Notes under the pieces: generated by a model
Seen by the model: the letters and a program-made list of their open reading frames with translations, nothing else
What the model was told of the DNA's origin: nothing
Database searches by the model: none
Position numbers and translations under genes: made by a program
In this document: piece by piece, positions 10,516 to 21,349 of the stretch
How positions within the stretch are numbered: the stretch's first letter is position 1
How the letters are laid out: every line of letters begins with the position of its first letter
Origin: Phlebotomus papatasi
Taxonomy: Eukaryota > Arthropoda > Insecta > Diptera > Psychodidae
Assembly: GCF_024763615.1 (NCBI RefSeq)
Contig: NC_077223.1
Location: 4,402,001 to 4,466,000 of the forward strand
Direction: 5' to 3'
Length of the DNA stretch: 64,000 nucleotides

Positions 10516-12640
10516 CACGTGCCGCCGCCATTTGGCTTCCGCTAGTTGGAGCACACCTCTACAGGATGGTACAGCGGCATCTACTGAGACAAAACTACAA
10601 GTGAGTGAAAAGTTAAACTGTGTAAAATATGAATCCAATATTTTTTACTTCTTCCATGAATTTTATTTCACTTACAAAAGGGATTTTTTTATCGCCATAT
10701 CCCTTGAAATAGTGAAATTTTCTTTGTGAGCTAAATTGTTCAGTTTTGAACAATTTTTTATCATGAGAGAGAGAAAGACAGATGAAAAATTACTAAAAGA
10801 GAAAAAATTATGTAGAACTTCCCATGTTCTTACAGTGACTTAAAATATTTAATAGCTTAAAAAGCATTCGTCGTTAAATGGAAAGAATTTACTAACTCTT
10901 TCAGAAGATTAAGTAAAAAAAAATTAAATAAATTCTTTTAAATAGGTTTTTTTTTTCACTTAAAATTTTCTAGGTATCTCGGTTTTAGTGATTTTATTTT
11001 GCAATTTTTTCTTAGAAGAAATACCAACGAAATACTCACAGAAAAAAAATTAAATAAATTAAACTTCCTTTGGAAGATGATTTAAAAATCATATTTCTTT
11101 TGAGTTGCAATAGAAAATTTATATCACTTGTCCTCTTTTCGGTTCACGAAAAGCAAGGATAAAATCATAAATAAATGATTATGAAAAAATGTGTGAAAAG
11201 ATTCGTTAAGATATTTCTTAAGATTTTAACAATTAAACTTCCAATATTTCTTAGTGATTTAGTGATCTCTTTGTAATTTAATATCAAATAGTTTGATTTT
11301 TTTCTGATAAACTAAGCATTGAATTTAATATCATTAGAAAAGGAAACGTAGCAGTGAAGTATATCTCATTAAAACGAGGATTATCGATTGCCCCAAGAAG
11401 TCAAGAGAGAATTGATGAATAAAACTGCAAGAAATTATCAATTTTGTGCCTCAAATTTTTGAGCAAAAGATTACAGCAAAAAAAATCTAATAAAAGTTGA
11501 AATAAACGTAACGCAAACAATTGCAAAATGGAACAGAAAAATACTCAAAAATTAACAAAGTGATTTTTTCTAAAAAATAAAAAAAACATAATTGGTAAAA
11601 GAAATTGACGATTGAGAAGTAATGATAGAGATGAAATAGTTCTAAACTTGAACATATAAACGAAATAAATAAAACCGCGATATTGTTAAAAACTACTAAA
11701 AAAATAAAAATAAAAAAATAAAAATGGAAATAGAGAAACATAAAAACCACCCAATTCAGAACCCACATTTTAAAACTATAGCTTCCATTAACTTTAAAAA
11801 ACAAAACATTTTACAATATGAAATAGAATAAACAGAGATTGAAATAGTTGGGGGAGAAAAGCAAAAAAAAAAATAGAAATGGAGAAAATATTACAGAATA
11901 TAACACAGAATGGTGCTATTTTTATATGACAGTTATTAATTGAAAATAAAACAAAGTTTTTTAAAAAAAAAGAAGATAAAAACGCAAAGCCATTTTATTT
12001 TTTAAAATAAAACCATAAATAAAATAGGAATGGAATACTTTTTTACAAACTCACAATATGTCTTTACAAATCTTTCTCTCTTTTTGACCATTCAACCATG
12101 ATCAAAAAAAAAACTGCAGACACTTAAAAAATGAAAAATCTTAATCGTCAATATGTTGAAAAAACAAAATTTAACATCAAAATTGGATGTCAATGTCAAA
12201 AGAAAATTGATATTCTTGAGAAACTATTTCAAGTAAATAATTTATTTTTTCAGTTCCATGAGCTATTTTTTTTTTTAAATATTTAAAAAAAAATGTTTAA
12301 ATTGTTTTGTAAGAAACCAAAAAGTACAGAAAACTTTTGAAAATTTGAACTCTAAAATATTCGGAAATTTGCATTTCTTTCTCAAAAATAATTAAAAGGT
12401 TAATTTGGAATGTTAGGTTATGTTGATACTAACCTCAAAAGGCTAGGACAAATCTTAAATAGACAACTTCTCCAGGAGAAAAATTTCCTAATCACAAAAC
12501 TTTAATGAAGTTTAATATATTTTTTTTTAGCAAATCTTGAAAAAATGGATAAAATGATTCAAGATTGCTCGAATTTGAATTTTACTAACTTGAAGAGCTA
12601 GAATAACTACCATAGACAAACACATTAGAAATTCGATTAC
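10516..12640. other. AT-rich 3' region of the zinc-finger gene
   Basis: Very AT-rich, with many A- and T-runs and several AATAAA words; no coding frame and no clear transposon. A donor-like CAA|GTGAGT lies at 10601. It may be 3'UTR or spacer. Confidence 0.35.
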
Positions 12641-12643
12641 ATA

Positions 12644-12858
12644 GGGTAAGATAGGGTGCTTTGGAATAATGTCTATTTTGGAATTTTGAGTTTTTCTCAC
12701 TATTTCAGATGGTCAAAGCGAAGAAGAATACCATGAAGAAGTACAAGATTTTATATTCAAGTGTACTTCTTCGTTGTTGTTATCTTTTGCCACCTAAAAC
12801 TATTAGGAAATCTCAAAGATCCAAATTAGGCATGATTCCAAATTACCCTATCTTACCC
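12644..12858. mobile_element. TA-flanked hairpin MITE (GGGTAAGATAGGG ends)
   Basis: GGGTAAGATAGGGTGCTTTG at the left pairs with TTACCCTATCTTACCC at the right, with TA on each side. Internal arms around GAAGAAGTAC also pair. It belongs to a group sharing TA-GGG-AAG termini, with relatives at 18.8, 37.6 and 53.2 kb. Confidence 0.6.
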
Positions 12859-12859
12859 T

Positions 12860-13909
12860 ATTCGACGGTTTTTACTTTAAAAATTTACACATTTCATTGC
12901 TAAAAAGTAGCGAAGGCCTTTAAGAAATTTTATTCAAATTTACTCCATGAAATAATTCCGAATATCCTGTCAAATCACCATTTACATATCCGAATTAGAT
13001 TAAAATTAATCCTAATTTTTCCGATTCGAATGGTAAATCTACTTCCGCTGACATATTTACATGTCCTAAACACTTTTAGAGCATTTAGATCACGCGGAAA
13101 ACAATTGAAGGTACTTTTTTGTAATCCGTTCAATTTAACCTCACTTTGTTGACGAAATAATCCGATAAATGAACTATTCATGTCTTTTCCATGTCTTTTC
13201 AAAGGAAATTCGACGGAAATCGCTGAATTATTGACTCTAAAAGTTTTTTCAAGCAGGAAATTTTTTGCGAAATTTTAAAGACTACCGAAAATATAGACAT
13301 TTACATAACTTAAAGCAGTTCTCAGTAATATTTGAAAACTTTAAGTGCTCCTAACCTCAAAAAACTACAACACTTTTAATTCAATCTCCACAAAATTACT
13401 TGAACCGATAAGACGGGATTAGTCCTTTTTTTGGAGCAGTTTCCAGAGAAATGGGAGAAATTCATATCAATATTGGGGTAAGATTTAAATTTAACTGCAT
13501 TTCTGAAATAAAGGTCCCCAACGAATAATAAAAATACTATGTGAGAGTTTATTATTTATTAGGGTTATTAAAAATCCATCACTAAATCACAGACTAACGT
13601 TTTTTGTTCTTAAAAGTATTTCAAAATTGATTTAACTTCGTCAACTAATGAAAAAAAAGCGCAAAAAAACAGCTAACTTTTGGCCTCCTGAATGACACTC
13701 CTTTCTTTACTCCTGTTCAAGCTAAATTGTGTTGCTCACATGAATTATAGCGGTAAAATGAAAACTCTGTGAGGCTCTCTCAGTGCATGGTTATGTAATT
13801 GAACAAAAAATCGTTGATTTTCAAATAGTTCCACGTTCGAAGTCCTTGATAATTCGGATGATAATTTTACGTAAAATGCTCAATCAAGAGAGTCTATTAT
13901 AAATTCCTT
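12860..13909. other. AT-rich spacer with a MITE remnant
   Basis: No gene seen. At about 13800-13900 the text AATAATTCGGATGATAATTT...CAATCAAGAGAGTCTA resembles the right half of the CAGTAGAC MITE family. The remainder has nothing I can identify. Confidence 0.3.
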
Positions 13910-13911
13910 AC

Positions 13912-14718
13912 TCAGAAAAATTATTTTGTAAAAATGTTCGTAAATGTTTGTTATTTTCTACTGGGAACTTGCGAAATGTTCGTGAATCGTATAACCCACA
14001 AACACGTTCGTAAAACTTTGTTTCTTATTCACAAACATTGTTAATAACATGATCATTTATCAAGCATTTTTTATTTTTTGTTTGTCCAGCAAAAAATTAC
14101 GAACAAATGACAAATTTTTATGACCTTTCTTTTGTCTGTTTACCAACATTTACAAACAAATCGTCTCCTCAAAATGAAACTGTCCTAAGCTCATTTAATT
14201 TGTATCAGCATTTTTATTGCTAATGGCTGCGGCACACCTTTTAGATCGGGAAAAATTCATGTAGTCGAAATTCACATCCCTTTCTTTCTTTAAAGCTTGG
14301 CATATGTGTATCCTACTCTGTCGTACTCTTCTTCTTATTTTGAATATCAGACCAAATTAAATTTAGTTCAGTCGAATTTCAGATCGAAAGAATGAGATAG
14401 ACTTATGCAAATCTTTTCGGAGAAAAGAGGACGCGAATTTTGATTTTATGAAATTATACCGAGCTAAAAGGTGTGCTAGAGCCACAATGACGAATTTATG
14501 AAGCGTCGTTTGCTACGATTACAGATACAAAGAAAATTCTGTTAGAACAGTTTCAATTTGAGGAGACGAAATGTTTACGGATGAACAAAAAATGCTCGTC
14601 AAATGATCATCTTACGAACAATTTTTGTCAAAAAAGTACAAACTATTACGAACTTTTTAGGGAGTTATACAATTTACGAGCCTTTCGTAAGTTCCCAATA
14701 GATTTTTTTTCTGTGTAG
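13912..14718. mobile_element. Inverted-repeat element R, carrying a nested hairpin
   Basis: The arms around ACTGGGAACTTGCGAAATG (left) and TTTCGTAAGTTCCCAATAG (right) pair, as do GTTTACAAACAAATCGTCTCC-like blocks on either side of the centre. The outer ends read CTCAGAAAAA and TTTTTCTGTGTA. A similar end lies at 32100-32160 beside a mariner-type transposase fragment, so R may be its non-autonomous relative. Family A is inserted in its centre. Confidence 0.55.
14224..14489. mobile_element. Hairpin MITE family A, copy 1
   Basis: GGCACACCTTTTAGATCGG is mirrored by GAGCTAAAAGGTGTGC. Inner arms carry CATATGTGTATCCTACTCT and AGAATGAGATAGACTTATGC. About 265 bp, with further copies at 32340 and 59594. 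The loop has AAATTTAGTTCAGTCG. Confidence 0.65.
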
Positions 14719-14719
14719 G

Positions 14720-16885
14720 AAATAATACTTCTCAAAAGTTAAAAAATAAATAAATAAAAACGAATATTTCACTTTTTTAAATTCAAAACCAGTACGACCT
14801 TTTTTGTATAAAGTTAACTTCAAAATTGAGGTTAAATCTGACATAACCTTACATTTCAAACTAACCTTTTTGCAAATTCAAAAGGATACATCAAATAATT
14901 TTGCAAATGAAGGCAGAAATAAATGATTCAGTGCCATCATTTGTTCTTTTTTTGTTTAATAAAAGGCAGCTAATTTTAAGTCACAATTAAATTTTATTTA
15001 GTAAATGATAAATTGATAGTGGGAAAGACTTGATGCGTGATACCAAAATTGTGCATTTCAGTTCAGTGTTTTCCATTTGTGTTGATTGAAAAAAATAATA
15101 AAATATTTCAAAAAATAGAGAAAAAAGATTGAGACAATCGATTGCATATTTTTAGCATTTTGTTGACTTTGATATTTATTTTTATCATTGTAATTTTTCG
15201 AATTGAAAACAGGAAAATATGCAAAATAAATGCAATCTGACGATTTATGAAATCACAAAGAAAAAGAGAGACAAAAAGTGAATAAAAAGGGCCACGAAAT
15301 GACTAAAATCTGTGATAGAAAATTGGGGCCGAGCTCGCACTTATATCATTATCGTGTATTTTCTTTTTTTTTAGTAATTTAATTTCTAAATTCTTTTAAA
15401 AACTCTTTTTTTTTAAATGCTTTATGCGGAAAACAGAAAAATCTCTTGCAATCACTTTCAAATAGATTTTCACAAGTAAATAGTTAAATGAAGACTTTCG
15501 GTTGATTTATTGTGCCATAAAAAAATTTTTCAATTAAAAAAAACATCATTAGAATTTTGTAGATATTTTCTTTTCACTTATTAAAAAAAAGAAAGGTTAA
15601 AATAAAGGATATTTGAAAAGAATATTAAGTCATGCTCACACATTGAAAATGCATTTTTAACGAGCAAAAAAATAAATAAAAAGAAATACTTTCCCTTTTT
15701 GTAAATTACTGAGAGATTTGAAGCAATAATTGTGTATACTATTTAATAAAGAAAAAAAAGTAAGTTTTATTTAGGATATAAACATCTAAGGAACATAAAA
15801 CAAGGAGAAATTATACCAATTAAAAAATAATTGTAGATTTTTTCTCAATTGTCATTGCAAGAACAATAAATCAAACGGCTCATAATTTTTGTTTTTTTTT
15901 CTTTTATATTTTTTAAATCTTAGCGAAAAAAACAACAATTTAAAAAACAATTATTTTAGACTATCACCGCAAATATCCAATTTTTTTTTCATTTTTCTTT
16001 TACTCAAAAGTACAAAGAAAAAAAAATAGAGATAAAGTTGTCGAAAATCAATCTATCAAAAAAACTAAAAAAATAGAAACAAAATAAAAGAAAACTTTTA
16101 ATAAAAAAAAACATTGCAGAGAATGACGATATGAGAAAGAAAAAATAATAAAAGTAACCAGATGTATACCAAAATCTCACATTTTTGCATTATAATGTAA
16201 TTTCGATATAATAAAAAAAAGAATTATTAAAAGAAAATGTTGTAAATTAGTGTAAATTTGAATAATTTTAGATTAAAAAAAAAATAAAGAAGAAATGCTT
16301 GGGAAAAAATTGAGGCAACATTTTTACATACAAAAGAAAAATACGTCCATAGAATCTGCAAAATATCATTTAAAAATAAATTTAAAAAAACGGTAAACTT
16401 TATTTCTAAAAACTGCAAACGAAAATAAACAATAAACAGAGTCTTTTTTATAACTTCTACTGTAAGAAACAGATTTATAAAAGAAAATGTAGTGCATTTA
16501 CTGAAATAGCCTGAAACGTTCTTTATTGAAATCAAAACCGAATAAAAAAAGCAGAATAAATAGACTGCCACAGGATTAAGTTTTTAATGCAAAAAAACAT
16601 TAAATACAGTGCTCTTAAAATCGTTTTAAGTGCAAATTCGGTTTTCGAAAGCCAACAATAACCTCAACCGAATACATAGTGTCGCCTACGTGTCTTCTGA
16701 GAAGAGCAATAACCCCTGTCTATCCTTTCTAAACGGTTATCCGTCCATTACATTTGCAATAGGATTCTGTTGAACCTATAGGTACTAAGAAATTCTATTC
16801 GGTTTTAACAAAAGGAACATCATGCTTTGAAGAGAAAGAATTGTATAACGATATTTTGAACTATTTTTTGTACAAAACTAACTGT
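14720..16885. other. Extremely AT-rich spacer
   Basis: Long A- and T-runs throughout. The open frames here are low-complexity Phe/Leu-rich strings without family resemblance. No RNA gene or clear transposon was recognised. Confidence 0.35.
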
Positions 16886-16886
16886 G

Positions 16887-17282
16887 TTATCACACTTGCA
16901 CATTAAAATTTTAATATGATTCACATTAATTGTCGCTGGTGAGAGTCCAAATGTGTAATTTGTGTGTTTGAATCATTTTATATTCAAAATTTGATCTATT
17001 TGTTGATAAAAAGGTAGACTTGGCCCGCAAAATTTGATATAAATTGATTCATAGCATTAATGCGAACAATTAATGCGATTTTCTCTTTAATTTTTTAATG
17101 TGAAAAATATTTATGCTTCAGGTAAATTTAAACTTATTTTTGCAGGCCAAGTCCACTTCTCTATCAATAAATAGAAAAACCCCAAATATTAAGTGACTCA
17201 AAGACACAAATAATATATTTGGACGCTCACAAGCGACAATTAATGTGAATCACTTTAAAATTTTAATGTGCAAGTGTGATAA
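16887..17282. mobile_element. Inverted-repeat MITE, 396 bp
   Basis: TTATCACACTTGCACATTAA at the left is mirrored by GCAAGTGTGATAA at the right. The arms run for about 70 bp through CACATTAATTGTCGC with few mismatches. Inner blocks TAGACTTGGCC and GGCCAAGTCCA also pair. Confidence 0.65.
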
Positions 17283-17310
17283 TGCCGTTACAGAGAGACA
17301 GAATAAAAAA

Positions 17311-17372
17311 TATGCATTGTAGAGCGGTTAGACTTTACGACTCCAAGGTCTCGAGTTCGAATCTATTCAACT
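17311..17372 (+). repeat. tRNA-like sequence, possible SINE head
   Basis: TGTAGAGCGGTTAGAC resembles an A box, and GAGTTCGAATCTATTC, about 30 bp later, resembles a B box. The acceptor stem does not pair, so it is not a working tRNA gene. Confidence 0.35.
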
Positions 17373-17429
17373 TTCATTTTTTTCTGATCCTGAATCGGCT
17401 GCACATTAGTTATTTGACAAATAAACCGC

Positions 17430-18450
17430 CTTCTTTCCTATGGATTATTAGCGGTATAATCGGCAGTCAGCCCTTTAAAAATTCGGAAAAATCCTCTTTA
17501 TTTCCATGAAATTCTCCGCGGAGTTTTCCATCCAACGGCCTTAGAAGCTTCCATGGTTTGACATTTTGGAATTCCACGACTTTTCCAGAGGATTTTTTTA
17601 AAATATTTTTCTCCAAAATTATTCCTAAAATTGATTAAAAATTATGTGGAATTTTCATAGAGAATTTCCACACAAAAAAAACATCCACAAATAAATAAAT
17701 AAATAAATGGAGGATCAGTACCGATTGGCAACTTGGAACTTGGAGAGTAGTCATCTATCAGATGAACACTCAATAGTTCTACCGGTTTTACCTTTCAGTT
17801 GAAAATATTGCTACCATATCGTTCATTTGAGTATGTCTAGCTCGAAAGAATTATAGCGTTAGGCCGAAAATAATTGCGGAATTTTCGCGTTTACTTCCAT
17901 GGAGTCTTGGCCGAAAAGTTACCAGAAAAATATACGGCAAAAAACAAACGATCAGTAAAAAGTTCTAAATGGGCAGTAAAAAATTAAAAATGAGCAGTAA
18001 AATATCTAATTATGATCAGTAAAAACCTTAAATCTTTACAAAAATGGACCTAATTTATATATTTAACATTTAAAATAGTTCCATATAAAGTGTAAAGCCC
18101 TTTATTTTCCCTTTGCCAAGATTTGGACGAAAATATCACTGTTTCAAAGTTTTTTGTTACTGATCAATTTTAACTTTTTACTGATCATTTATTCAATGCC
18201 AAAATATACTCGGAATATTCAAAGGAAATTTTGTTTCAATTTCCAGGGAATGCTCTTAGATAATTGCAAGAAAATATATACTCGGAATTTTTTTCAAGAA
18301 AATCCACGCGAAAAAAGCTGATAACTCCGCAGAATTCCAAGCGGAATATTAGCGCTTATTTCCCCGGAAGTTTACCCGGAAAAATAGGAGATAAATTTCA
18401 TGCATTTTTCCGTTACTGCGAAACTTTGCGGCCGATCGGCTACAGGGTAT
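17430..18450. repeat. Decayed repeat shared with 35.6-36.0 kb
   Basis: 17430-17550 (GGATTATTAGCGGTATAATC, GGCAGTCAGCCCTTTAAAAA, CAACGGCCTTAGAAG) matches 35880-35995. Beyond it, imperfect GGAATTTTCC-like words and GATCAGTAAAAA / TTTTTACTGATC inverted words (about 17950-18190) recur. Confidence 0.4.
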
Positions 18451-18800
18451 TATTAATCGTTTATATTGCACAATTGCATTGTGCACTGCAATCGCTTTTA
18501 AAAAAAATTTAACATTATGTGATATACTTCAGTCGAATTAAAATTCACTGTTCTCTGACTCATTGAGAGAATTACTGCTATCAGTTTCTATTTATCCAGG
18601 CAGAAAAGACTCGATTCAACTCTCATAATCTAGTTTCAATTGACCGAAATATCATCCTGTTAATTCATTTTTATTTTTTCTGTTTACTAAATTCAATTGC
18701 CTAAGTGCAATTCTCGTTACAGAACTTTCTCTTCAAAGACGAAATTCTATTGAAAACCCTCATAATTTTTCATATCCCATTTGTTGGCTTTTATCTAATA

Positions 18801-19001
18801 GAGGAAGTGGGGCACCTTTGAATTGGGGCAGATTTAAAATAGAGCTTTTTTCTCCTGCTTTTAGATAAAATTGGACTAGATTGAATTAGATGACAAATTC
18901 TGAAGCTAAAGTACATTAAAATAGAGTTCAATATCCTTTAAAAACAGGAGAAAAGAGCCCAATTTCATAGATGCCCCAAATAAAGGTGCCCCACGTCCCC
19001 C
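18801..19001. mobile_element. TA-flanked hairpin MITE (AAGTGGGGCACC ends)
   Basis: GAGGAAGTGGGGCACCTTTG is mirrored by AAAGGTGCCCCACGTCCCCC, with TA on both sides. Inner TCTCCTGCTTTTA and AAACAGGAGAAAAGAG also pair. A decayed relative lies at about 20531-20714. Confidence 0.62.
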
Positions 19002-19002
19002 T

Positions 19003-20000
19003 AATTCTTTTTTCCACCGCAAATTACTATGTTACGATTGAGAGACACTGTACCAAAAAAATAGTAAAATGCATCACAAACTTCATTAAAAAAAACCATA
19101 GAATTTTTAAGTGTTTTTTCAAAGAAAGATTTTATAAACTAAGGCACTATGCACTGAGTTTTTTTGTTTAAAAATTAAATGTTGTCATGAAGATGGATTC
19201 CGCAGAAAGTGAGAATTGTCAGGGATGAATTTAGACGTCAGCAAAGTCATTCAAAGTTCGGTGAATTCGTTCGGTGCACTAACTTTAAGCATGATAATTC
19301 ATATCATTATCACGATTTTTTAAATCAGTGACTTTTCTCATTGATGACTTTTATCATACGATGATGAATCGCATTTTCGGAACCTCATGACAATTCTCAC
19401 AGGTTTTTAAAATGCGCATTCTGCTAACTAAACAAGTGAAAATATTGCAACAAAATATTAAATTTTGAGGACAAAAACGTGCAAGATAGCACAACAAATG
19501 ATTTTTATGCAGAAACACTCAGTGTGATGCCCATAAAGCATATTATTAACTTGTTAACTGAACAGAGAAACATTTTTAAATAAAAAAAAAACAATAGAAA
19601 TGGAATTTTATGAATACTTTTTCAAAACCAAATAATGTAAAACTGTTATTTTTTAACATATACAACTTTTATTGTGTAAACATAAACCACAAGGAATATC
19701 CTTCTTTTCGAGTTTTTAAAGCTGGAAAAGAAGAGATAATGATCAACAGGAAATTTCTTAAATATACAAGGGGTTATTTGTAAAGTGGGGTTATGTATAA
19801 GATAACATAACCTAAATTTTTGTCAAAAATGGCTTTCTTGAAGAAAATTGTCTGTACTGCTGCAAGTGGAAACGTCAAAATTCTGTCAAAAATGCATTTT
19901 TTGACGAAAATTGCTGTCAATGTACAGGGGCCTTTAGGGAAAGGAATTTAACCTAGAAAATGGTATACTTTGCATAAAGATAAATATGAAGCGAACATTG
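19003..20000. other. AT-rich spacer with a decayed family G hairpin
   Basis: About 19805-19934 matches family G (TGTCAAAAATGGC, GGAAACGTCAAAATTCTGTC, AATTGCTGTCAATGTACAG). The rest shows no gene; ATCAT-rich inverted words occur near 19290-19370. Confidence 0.4.
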
Positions 20001-20003
20001 AAT

Positions 20004-20345
20004 GGGTCAAGTGGTAGAGCACTCTCTCTATGATTCAAACACTGGTAAAAATAAAAGGATCACAGAGGATCCTTTAAAAGTGTCCCTGTTTTGACACTTA
20101 TTAACCTCCAAAATAAACGAACAAAAACAGTGATAAAGTCATCTTTGGTGTTCGCTCAGATGAGAGAAATATGGTATCAGTAATAAGTTCGTGATAAAAC
20201 ATAATCTAACGTGATAAATTTGCATACAAAATTTCAAGAGACACTATCGATCCTTTCAAAGGTTTAAATATGATCCATCCTTTCGAAAAGGATCAATTTG
20301 ACCTTTTTATTTTTGCCAGTGAAAGGTGTTCGAATTGCATCCAGT
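20004..20345 (+). repeat. tRNA-like sequence split by a MITE
   Basis: 20004-20039 reads GGGTCAAGTGGTAGAGC, an A-box-like start. 20322-20354 reads AAAGGTGTTCGAATTGC, a B-box-like stretch, then AGTGACCC, which can pair with the opening GGGTCA. The two halves are separated by the 282-bp element at 20040-20321. Likely a tRNA-derived SINE or tRNA pseudogene. Confidence 0.4.
20040..20321. mobile_element. Hairpin MITE P (CACTGG...CCAGTG)
   Basis: CACTGGTAAAAATAAAAGG at the left is mirrored by CCTTTTTATTTTTGCCAGTG at the right. GGATCC-type words next to the ends also pair. It is inserted in a tRNA-like sequence. Confidence 0.6.
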
Positions 20346-20530
20346 GACCCTCACTGCACTTCATTTCACGGGGCATGGGACTGATAACCTCATCCCTGTA
20401 TACGAAAATATAATAATGGATGTTCCGAACTCCCCTTGTGGGAATGCCTTGTTTCTCTATGGAACGTTATGCCACCATTTTTATTATTATTATTATAAAT
20501 ATGAAGCACATTTTTTAGGTTATATTAACC

Positions 20531-20714
20531 TAGAAGGAAAAGTGATACCTTTGAAATAGGGTTATTCTCCTACTTTAAATGAAATTGGACTCTACCACGA
20601 TATAATTTAGTTTTATAAATCAAATATAAGGCTTAATTTCATTATAAGGTCTAAATCCATTTAAGAAATGAATAAACGCTCTATTTAGAGGTGTCCTGTT
20701 CCCTCTATAATGGC
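20531..20714. mobile_element. Decayed hairpin MITE related to 18801-19001
   Basis: The left AGGAAAAGTGATACCTTTG and right AGAGGTGTCCTGTTCCCTC are imperfect inverted copies. TTATTCTCCTACTTTAAATG and the matching inner right arm resemble the 18.8 kb element. Confidence 0.4.
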
Positions 20715-21027
20715 ATAATCTAGAAAAATATTGATGTCAAGCTGTCAAAATGTAAGGCTAAAGTAAAAATTAATTTGGAAGGCAAGTATTTTGACATTTT
20801 AGTGTCTCTGTTATTAATTTTTCTAGATTATTTATAAATTTTCTCTATTAATTAACCTAGAAAAATTAATATAATGCTGTCAATATGTGTTACTATGATA
20901 GAAACTTGTCTAGCGGGAGGGAAGGCTAACGTTCGGCTTTGCCTTACGTTCATTACTTCTCCTAGTTCATGTCAATATTCCTGATTTTTTTGTTCTATGC
21001 AGACATAACCTATACAAGTAACAGATA

Positions 21028-21348
21028 CAGTGCCCGCTTTGTAATTCGGATGATTGAGACACAATATGACAGATGTCCGCTTCTGTCGGATTTTTTTAAT
21101 TTGTTCATCGTCTCGAAAATAAATTACAAGATTTTTTTTTTAGAATTAGTATGAAAGTTTTAAAAAAGATTAAAAGGACATAATTCAAAAATTCATGCCA
21201 TTATACTTCATTTATTAAACAAAAACTTCACAAGATAATTCATTTTCATTGCTGAACACACATGCATACATAACCTCGAAATTATTTTATATGTAACCGT
21301 CGGAAACTCGTCCGGATTACGCCGATCCGGATTAGACAGCGGGCACTG
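21028..21348. mobile_element. TA-flanked MITE family B, complete copy
   Basis: CAGTGCCCGCTTTGTAATTC at the left; CCGGATTAGACAGCGGGCACTG at the right is its imperfect inverse, and TA lies on each side (21026-21027 and 21349-21350). 321 bp, non-coding. Other copies: 350-566 (left lost), 42559-42850, and the parts around hairpin E at 52 and 56 kb. Pogo/Tc1-like by ends and target. Confidence 0.7.
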
Positions 21349-21349
21349 T

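Noticed and set aside
11487..16571. Frames rich in Phe, Leu and Lys in the AT-rich spacer
   Set aside because: Low-complexity products of A/T runs, without domains or splice signals.
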